Of a DNA stretch of 64,000 nucleotides, positions 57,301 to 64,000 are shown piece after piece. The stretch is from Melampsora larici-populina 98AG31 (taxonomy: Eukaryota > Basidiomycota > Pucciniomycetes > Pucciniales > Melampsoraceae). The notes below the pieces were generated by a model that was not told the origin of the DNA, ran no database searches, and saw nothing but the letters and a program-made list of their open reading frames with translations. The DNA lies in NCBI RefSeq assembly GCF_000204055.1, contig NW_006768766.1, positions 1,653,481 through 1,717,480 on the forward strand. Direction: 5' to 3'. Numbering within the stretch: position 1 is the first letter of the stretch; each line of letters begins with the position of its first letter. Both the position numbers and the translations under genes were made by a program.

Positions 57301-60300
57301 ATCACCGCGATTAGCTGCAAGGTATCTTGACCAGAGCAAAGGATTTTAGAGCTTGACATACGTTTAGCGTCGTCCTGTTGTGTAGAAGGTGCATGATGCA
57401 ATCCGTCTAGAATATCAAATGATGGAGAACGGTCAGGGCTGATGATCCCGACTTTGTTAACCGTGCCTAGGGATTTGCTTACATCTGCGCCATCGGAAAT
57501 GACATTCGTCACAAATGCACTTCTTGGCCAGAGCAGCGCCAGCCAACAGTGCATCCGGACACCTTCTCCAAGTATTGGATACCCTCGTTTCACATACAAC
57601 ACATATGTAAGGTCGTTTCGTCGACGGTGGAGGGAGAGTCAGTGCATTTTCGTCCGGAAATTCACTTGCTGAGGCGGCCACTCTCGAATCATACGCAGAC
57701 GCCTCGGGAAATTTATGTCTGCGGAGCCGTACAGCGTACGCGGCGTCAGCATTGAGTGAATAATCAGAATGGTAACAGAGAAGGAAGACGACAAACCCTT
57801 TACACATGTAGTAAAACTGGGCGATGTTAAATGTGGTCTTTTTTGGGAAATGTTTCAACATTGCACGTAAGTCTTCGCCCAAGTCTTGAATAGCTGAATC
57901 CATGCGGTGAGACTCTGTCTCGGTCCAACTGGCAAAACCTAAAGATTTGATGGACAGTGCCTTGACCTTTTCAAAGGCTTCTTCGTAGGTCGTGGACTCG
58001 CGGTGATATATGAGAGCTCGGTCAAGAAGGCTGACTCCGACATGTTTGGACGCCGGGAGAGAGGTCACTTGCGCTAGGTATTGTTCTAGGGTTTGTATTT
58101 CTTCAGACGCCATCGATGATCCGGCGTCAGCCTCTGCAATCCGCCGAGAAAACTGAGTCAGCAGCGCGACATTGGCATTCCTGAGATACATTGCGCACCT
58201 TCTTGAAATTGCTCAACGGTCGATATCACATCAATAGTCTCGTCACCTCCCCGAGTTTGTTCGACTGCGAAGCCAGGAAAATATCGATGAGTATCATCGA
58301 GACAGGTCGGCTGTTGACGTCATTGAAGCGAGTGGCGACGTACCTTCTGGAGTCAGAGCTTGGGTATACGGTAGCGAGCCATCCCGAAAACGCTTCTCAA
58401 CTTTGCACGGACGACCGACTCTGTTAGCAGGGACCGAAAACGGGACAAATTCTTCCGATGGGTCGTCTGGCACGTTTGTCTGAAAACGTGGTCCCAACCG
58501 CTACCAGGAGTGATCAATTGAATCAGATGTCGAGCAGAGATCACGAAACACGATAATATGTAATTGTGTCATAAGCTTACAGGTGGAGTATAAAGGAAAG
58601 GCAAGTCGAATTCATCTGATCACCAGAATTGACACCCAAAGTCAAGTAAATGTGATCAGTAAGACTGATGCTTGGCGGAATTCGATAGGCAAATAAAAGC
58701 CCAATGATACGTATTAAGAGATAATGTACCGAGAACTGTAGCTGGATCGGTGTATTGACCGTAGTAGCGAAATGGCCATCCATCCACAGTGCGTAAGGTG
58801 CCGCCAGCTTCACTTCCAGTTTGAATGACCGTCATAGTGGGAGCTTATCATAGTTTACTCATCAGTTGAAAAGCCTGATAGTGAAATAGGCAAGACAGGT
58901 TAGATGATGTGGGCTCACTTTCTTTCTTCTTCCCCTTGTCGCGCAAAGTGCGACCTGACCCTGAGACTGACGAGGGTGTCGCGTCAAGTCCTTTAGACAA
59001 GCTATCCTCGATTTGATCCTGTCGTTGCTTGGAGCAAGGGGCACAAGCCCACGTATAGCCTCGTTCTGGCTTGCGCGTCAAGGGTGGATTCAGACAGGCG
59101 AAATGATACGCTCGACTGCAGAGCGCGCATGTTACAGAGTCGGCCCTGAGGATGTCGAAGATTTAAAAAACAAAAAGCTGGATCAGAAAACTTCCATACC
59201 AATGAGAGTTACGCTATAACATCAGCCAGGGTGGCTGATGCAAAAGGATCCAAGACTTAGGTTGGCCAAGAATTTCGCATATATGACGATGCACAAGTTG
59301 TACCACAGCGGCTCGGCGCGCAAGTATTGAAAATATCGCATATGTGAGAAAAGGTGGGGAAAAACTTACCCAGTGGCCCAATTCTGGCAGGTTACGCATC
59401 CTCTTCTCTCGTCGCCAAGTTGGGGTCCCATGCCACCCTCTGCGAAAATATAGCTATAGTTGTTTCGCAGGTATTGAACAACTTCGGCTATTGTGAATGA
59501 AGCGCAGTGAAGGATAGTAGTCAGTTGCTGGAAAGGCCTGAAAATATCTTGGGGTTCCTCACGTGGGGCGTTTTTGACATTCTCTGTGGGAATAACATCG
59601 TAATGGCGGTGAGTGTATCTTCCATAGACCTGTTGACGATGGATTGTAAGAAGATGGTAAGTGAAGTGTCTAAGATAGGTCGGTGGTGGTAACAATATCA
59701 AAGGGCAATCGATGGATGGGACACAGATACACGCAGGAAAAAATGTGCAACATGAAGGGATCTTCACAAAGCATCAAAGCTCAATTGAACAAACTTCGAA
59801 CAAAGGGGCATTGAGCCCGGGCAATATCATTCATTGTGGAATGGCGGCAAAGAAGTACAATCCCATACACTCCCTAAGATATGGGTGGATCAAGTCGGTA
59901 GTTGGATGCCAAAAAATGGGAAAGAAGGTTACAAAAGGAATGGAATCAGGAGTCAACAAACCTGATGGAAATAAAAACAGTCGGGACTGTTCTTTAACTC
60001 TTCAAGGTCCTCTCCCAGTGGCTTGTAGTCAACTCGACATTTGCCTCGCAATCGACTGATTGAAAACACATCATATGTCATCGAGGCTGCCAGGAGCCGA
60101 CAATCAATTATGTGACGAGTCACTATGTCTCTCTGGCGGTGGAAGTGGCCGAGTTTGACTTGAACGATTGGGGGGAGTTTAAGAGAACTCTTTCTTCTCT
60201 TTTTGTTGGTCGAATTGGTAGCAGAAAAGTTCTGGGTTGACGTGGATTGACTTGGTTCACGAATGAATTCCATGATCCTGCCGATCAACCAGGGGGCGCC

Positions 60301-60684
60301 ATCTGACGTATTCCACGGAGCGGATAAATATACGTGGTCTGCAGAAAGTCAAAAGGTAGATGATTAGAGGCCGGGCAAAGTAAGATATCTGAGATGAAGA
60401 AATCGGCCTAAAGACGATGCAGACAGGCCAGCGCGATAAAAATGTAGGCTGATAGAAAGCAAGCCGACGAGATGCGGTCAAAGACGGAAGTGGATGATGA
60501 CTTGACCGCAGGGTCACGTTGGACATGCGATGGCGTGGAGGAATATTGCAATCCTTTCGTTACAGAGGTGAAGCGGGTGGAAGGAAATATATTACGAAAC
60601 AGAAGCCGAGGAAATAGACGAACCGTTCAGGGCGTAAACCTCGCCAGCTACCTCGATGCTTTCCTCCATGTCTAAACTCTTCAT
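54328..60684 (-). CDS. SNT2: SNT2-type chromatin protein (BAH, PHD, SANT, GATA-like finger, PHD, extended PHD)
   Basis: About 20 exons code roughly 1,400 residues. Snt2 with Ecm5 and Rpd3 forms a histone deacetylase complex that reads histone H3 and acts in stress response; it is also an E3 ligase for excess histones. In order: short start MKSLDMEESIEVAGEVYALN (60684-60624); BAH domain (HVYLSAPWN, WLIGRIMEFI, FSISRLRGKCRVDY, VYGRYTHRHYDVIP; 60338-59500); PHD1 (GCVTCQNW, VTCALCSRAYHFAC, WACAPC); a conserved Snt2 segment GWPFRYYGQYTDP and DEFDLPFLYTPP; SANT (ASWTETESHRMDSAIQDLGE); GATA-like finger (CVVCETRVSNTWRRC, CDECHFRWRRC); PHD2 (CVLCQKAEPTAQLAHCQSC, WLCLLC); extended PHD (SCSLCIGHQ, LLCAIWHQELVF, CEICRKHNIGACVKC); then a long Pro/Ser-rich tail. 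Checked junctions keep the frame. Confidence 0.92.
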
Positions 60685-63673
60685 CTTGCGAAGGGCAGAT
60701 CGAAGTAACTTCAATACAATGCTTAACTGTGGAGGTGTGACAGGGGAGAGGAAAAAAGACAACGAATTTGGAATGCCAAGTAGACCTGAATGGGTCACTG
60801 AGATGTAAGGGACGGAGAGGGAATTGAATGTAGCAGAGGGGCAGAATGGATTGAGAATGACAATTTAGACTTACCGGAACGTCAAGGAGACTGAGAAGTG
60901 AGAAAAGATGGAGAGATTGAAGCAGGGCCGGGTAAAAAATACGGTACCGGTCGAGAAGGCAAGATAGAACGTACGGCGATCAGCCAAGGAGGGAAAAAAG
61001 TGGGATGCGCGTGCGAAAGCGAGCGGGTCAGAAGAGGGAAGAGAAGGTGAAATGTGGATAGTAGTCAATTTGTACGGCTCGGTCCGCGAAGACTGGTCAT
61101 AGAGAAGAATGCCAAGCGAACGTATGTTGATGTGACGCTAGGAGGTAAGGAAGGAAAATATGACCTACTTGAAAACAAACGCAGATGCTTTTCGAAGAGA
61201 GGGGACAAAAATTGGCAATCCAAAGGGTTTTGACTGTGCAAAGCTCGGAGTACTGCCAAGGGCAAGCCCAGCGGTGGATTCAGAGTTGTGATACGTTGAC
61301 GGCCTTCAGGTAGGAAAACGAAAGAACGAGTTGAGTTTCGAGTTCGGCGACTGGTGTACTAAATGATGGTTGGTGAATATAAGGTGAATGATGAGTGAAA
61401 GAGGGATGGTACGAAACGATGTACAAGGCCGGAAAAGAGAGCATTTGGGAAGGCAATAAAGAAAGCGACATACTTTACCTATTACGCCGAAAAACTTCAA
61501 CGACACGATTCGAGGGGAATGACTGTGGCAGTGGTCGAAAGTGAGGCAGGTGAAGATGAGTGCGAAAAAAAGAAGCGCAGATGGGATTAGCGCGAGGAGA
61601 TACACTCTGCTATGAGCTAAGAACAAAAGCTTGAATGCGGGATGTGATGTGGAACAATCGATTTTGAGGACAAGCAGAGACCAGAGACCAACAGCCTGAT
61701 AATAGAGAAGGCCAGGTGGTGAGGATGGAGCGGAACAGGGAAGAGCAGATGAAGTCTGTATGTATGACAAGATACGAAGACAAGAGGAAATACAGAGACT
61801 TTAACCGAAGATGAATAATGTACCGACCTGAATTCGGGCTCAAACTGAGAGAAAGATTTAGGTAAGAAAACTATATTGGACTAAGAGGCAGCGAAATATA
61901 GTCGGTCTGAAAAGTGTCAGCGGGTCTGCTGAAGCCTGAGGGGGGAGCTGGACGAAATAAAAGAGTAAAGAACGCGAGCGGGAGAAAGTGATATATTGAA
62001 ATGTATTGATTACCCATGGGACGTTTGTGGGCAAAGGATGCGGTCAAGTGCGGGTGAGAGGATGATTTGATCGAAGGCAGGTTGAAAGGAAAATCGTGTC
62101 AGTGAAAAGTTTTTGCAGATTATAGCTTCTTAGGGTTTGACTCACCTGCGGGTAGATTAAGGTGAAGCGGACACTGGTGACGAGCGAAAGTGAGTGAGCG
62201 AGCGAGATGAAAAAGGCGATGGGAAGAAGACGAGCTTGGAGGTGCAAGGAAGTGGGATGGTGACAGAGAGAGAGACGAAGTTATAGAGACCGTAAATCAA
62301 TATATGGGATCTGATCGATTAGGTCTATCGGAGCTTGAGACAGGAGTCGAATGAGTAATTACGCTCGAGGAGTTGCCAGCACCGTCAAAGGATAGTACTG
62401 CCGGCGAACAAGATTAGGATGTGATGCAAGAGCTTTTGTACTCTGAAGAGGCTTCCTATGAATCAATGGTAGGGTTATCACAATTCTAAAATCAAATTAT
62501 GGGAAGACGAATAGGAATGATAGATATCGAAACCAAGTTCGGAAGAATTGATGAAGATGAGGTCAGAAGCGAGGGATGAGGGCAAGCTGTTTTGAGATGA
62601 GGAAGATTAAAAATTTGGTTTTTGTCTGGGGATAAAGGAGAATGCTGTCACTGTTATGTTGATAATTGACAAGCCAATAAGAAAGAAACGGTCAAGAGAT
62701 TATAGCATTAAGCTGGATTCATAGCGCATAAATCAGATCGACTTGTAAACCCCTTCTAATCTCTTCGATACCCAACTTCAAGTCAAGTATTGACCTACCA
62801 GCTATCAATTGTTAAGAATCAAAGAGCCAGTATGATCTCCTTCAGTTGAGATTGAAAGCGAGAGATTTTAGAAAGTTGAATATCTCAAGATTCATTGATG
62901 ATAAAAGACTATGTAGATAAGGTGAAGATTGGATTCTTTGAATTCAAAACTTACAGTGAAAGATTGAAGCTAACTTGAGATGTTTAATTTTGGATTGCAA
63001 GTTGGAGTAATTCTATGATAGTTTTGATGATGGATCAAGGTTGGCAAAGCAGAAACCTTCAAATGAAGTATTCTTTTGAATTTGATGATGTTGAGTTGAG
63101 CATTTGAAGGACAGATACGAGGAGATGTATGTCGTATTAAGGTGAGGGAGAAATTGATAGGAAAAGGAAGAAAAACAACCGAGTCTGAGCACTCAAGTAA
63201 AACTTGAATACACGTAGCAATTAGCAGCAAAAGCAATTTCAGGCATATCACCACATCGGGTCATCGATTGATTCCTACCATTCAAAAGCCATACTACTCT
63301 TCCTTTTATAACTTTTATAGCCCTCAACAATTTCATTATCATCCTGGAACTCTTCTCATCAAGCTTCGTCTGAGAAGCGTAACTTTTTCATCGGTTCTAT
63401 CTAGTAATTGTAGCGCTATATTGGTCCAGCTGACTCTTTGAAAGGACCTTTTCACATCTCACATCGTGCTTCAATCCTAACTCTCGCTTTCCCGACCTTT
63501 ATGAAACATCACTCGAAGATACACGAAGAAGTAGAAGCGCATTCGATTCATCAATCTTCAAATTCCTCAGACCGATACCAAAGGACAGCAGCCTGTAATC
63601 AACCGACCGACGAGCGTTCGGGTTCACATTAACATTCAAAACCTACTTACATGAGTTTATAGAACAAAACAAT
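60685..63673. promoter_or_regulatory. Long purine-rich region upstream of SNT2
   Basis: About 3 kb without a supported gene. From about 60700 to 62700 the plus strand is strikingly rich in GA/GAA/GAG, so the SNT2-sense strand is CT-rich, as in leaders and promoters of filamentous fungi. The 154-codon minus-strand frame at 61306-61770 is hydrophobic only because CT-rich DNA codes Ser/Leu/Phe/Pro; it has no family motif. It may hold a long spliced 5' UTR of SNT2. Confidence 0.4.
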
Positions 63674-63829
63674 ATGGATCCAGATAAGTTTGAAAGAGCT
63701 ACGGAATCTCAAATTCGATATTCCCCGTATGGCTGGGTGGAAAACGATTCAGTGCAAAACGTGGATTATCGAACGAGCTCTTCAAGTTTTCCAAGAGCAT
63801 ATGCAACCCGCTACATGGACTTATCGTGA
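63674..63829 (+). CDS. Possible short CDS or first exon at window end
   Basis: ATG in a good context (caatATGG) opens 51 codons of non-repetitive composition (MDPDKFERATESQIRYSPYG, WVENDSVQNVDYR) before TGA. It could be a small protein or the start of a gene that continues right of the window through an intron. Not recognised. Confidence 0.25.
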   Translation: MDPDKFERATESQIRYSPYGWVENDSVQNVDYRTSSSSFPRAYATRYMDLS

Positions 63830-64000
63830 AAACTCGAGTTGGTTATGTTTGAATTGAAATCCCTTTTTACCTCTCAGGTTTTGTTCTTCTCTTTCTCTAA
63901 AATCAGTTGTGGTTACTTTTTCTAAAATTGGAGGCAAAAGTTTACAAGTTTCGGTTATATTTTGGGCACCCGAGGACACGTAGAAAAAGACAAGGTATAC
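63830..64000 (+). other. Window end, no call
   Basis: T-rich sequence with possible intron signals; too short to interpret. Confidence 0.3.

Noticed and set aside
58190..58330. Apparent frameshift in SNT2 between the QFQEG stretch and the SANT exon
   Set aside because: An intron of 66 bases (GAAG|gtgcgc to gattgcag|AGGCTGAC) restores the frame as VEQFQE|EADAGSSM, so no break is needed.
61306..61770. 154-codon hydrophobic minus-strand frame
   Set aside because: Lies in the CT-rich tract; Ser/Leu/Phe/Pro content follows from base composition.
1..64000. CRISPR arrays, bacterial operons or rRNA genes
   Set aside because: Spliceosomal introns and fungal nuclear genes throughout; no repeat-spacer array and no rRNA-like block seen.

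Overview
The window looks like nuclear DNA of a basidiomycete fungus, most likely a rust (Pucciniales) or a close relative. The reasons are genes cut into many small exons by introns of about 50-150 bp, AT-rich spacers, fungal-only gene types (ERG6 sterol methyltransferase, NOP12, NUP42, SNT2) and a repeat-rich island with a DNA transposon. The assignment to rusts is inference. It is a draft assembly: a 100-N gap (52572-52671) sits inside a gene.

Layout. 1-12.4 kb holds a very large BRPF/Nto1-type histone reader (EPL1-like region, PHD, extended PHD, bromodomain, PWWP). It is followed in the same direction by a gene of unknown function that carries two copies of a basic domain of about 71 residues; a third copy lies in the long insert of the Nto1 protein. 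13.8-23.4 kb is a run of minus-strand genes: TVP38/TMEM64-type membrane protein, NUP42 (CCCH finger plus FG repeats), a 95-residue membrane protein with a GC-AG intron, and a membrane-anchored GH18 chitinase. 25.8-36.6 kb holds NOP12 (+), a ubiquitin-like GET5-type candidate (+), ERG6 (-), a 12-unit minisatellite and an unrecognised gene (-). 36.6-42.1 kb is gene-poor, with decayed coding relics and TATAG low-complexity DNA. 42138-46621 is an apparently complete PIF/Harbinger transposon with 21-bp terminal inverted repeats, a 3-bp target duplication, a trihelix/Myb-like gene and a DDE transposase. It lies about 390 bp upstream of a PITH-domain gene (47.0-47.9 kb). After that come two convergent secreted phosphohydrolase genes (YHR202W-like 5'-nucleotidase family; SurE family) and, from 60.7 down to 54.3 kb, a SNT2-type chromatin protein (BAH, PHD, SANT, GATA-like finger, PHD, extended PHD). 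The last 3.3 kb are mostly the upstream region of SNT2.

How the genes fit together. There is no operon or classical cluster. Two histone-reading subunits (NTO1 and SNT2) are at the two ends, RNA and nuclear-pore genes (NOP12, NUP42) and membrane-traffic genes (TVP38, GET5-like) lie between, and the two secreted phosphatases could act on extracellular nucleotides. The most novel signal is the domain shared between NTO1 and its neighbour; the best preserved mobile element is the Harbinger copy. Exon borders were read by eye from splice signals and reading frame. For TVP38, NUP42, the 95-residue protein, the chitinase, NOP12, the GET5-like gene, ERG6 and the PITH gene the summed exons give a closed reading frame.
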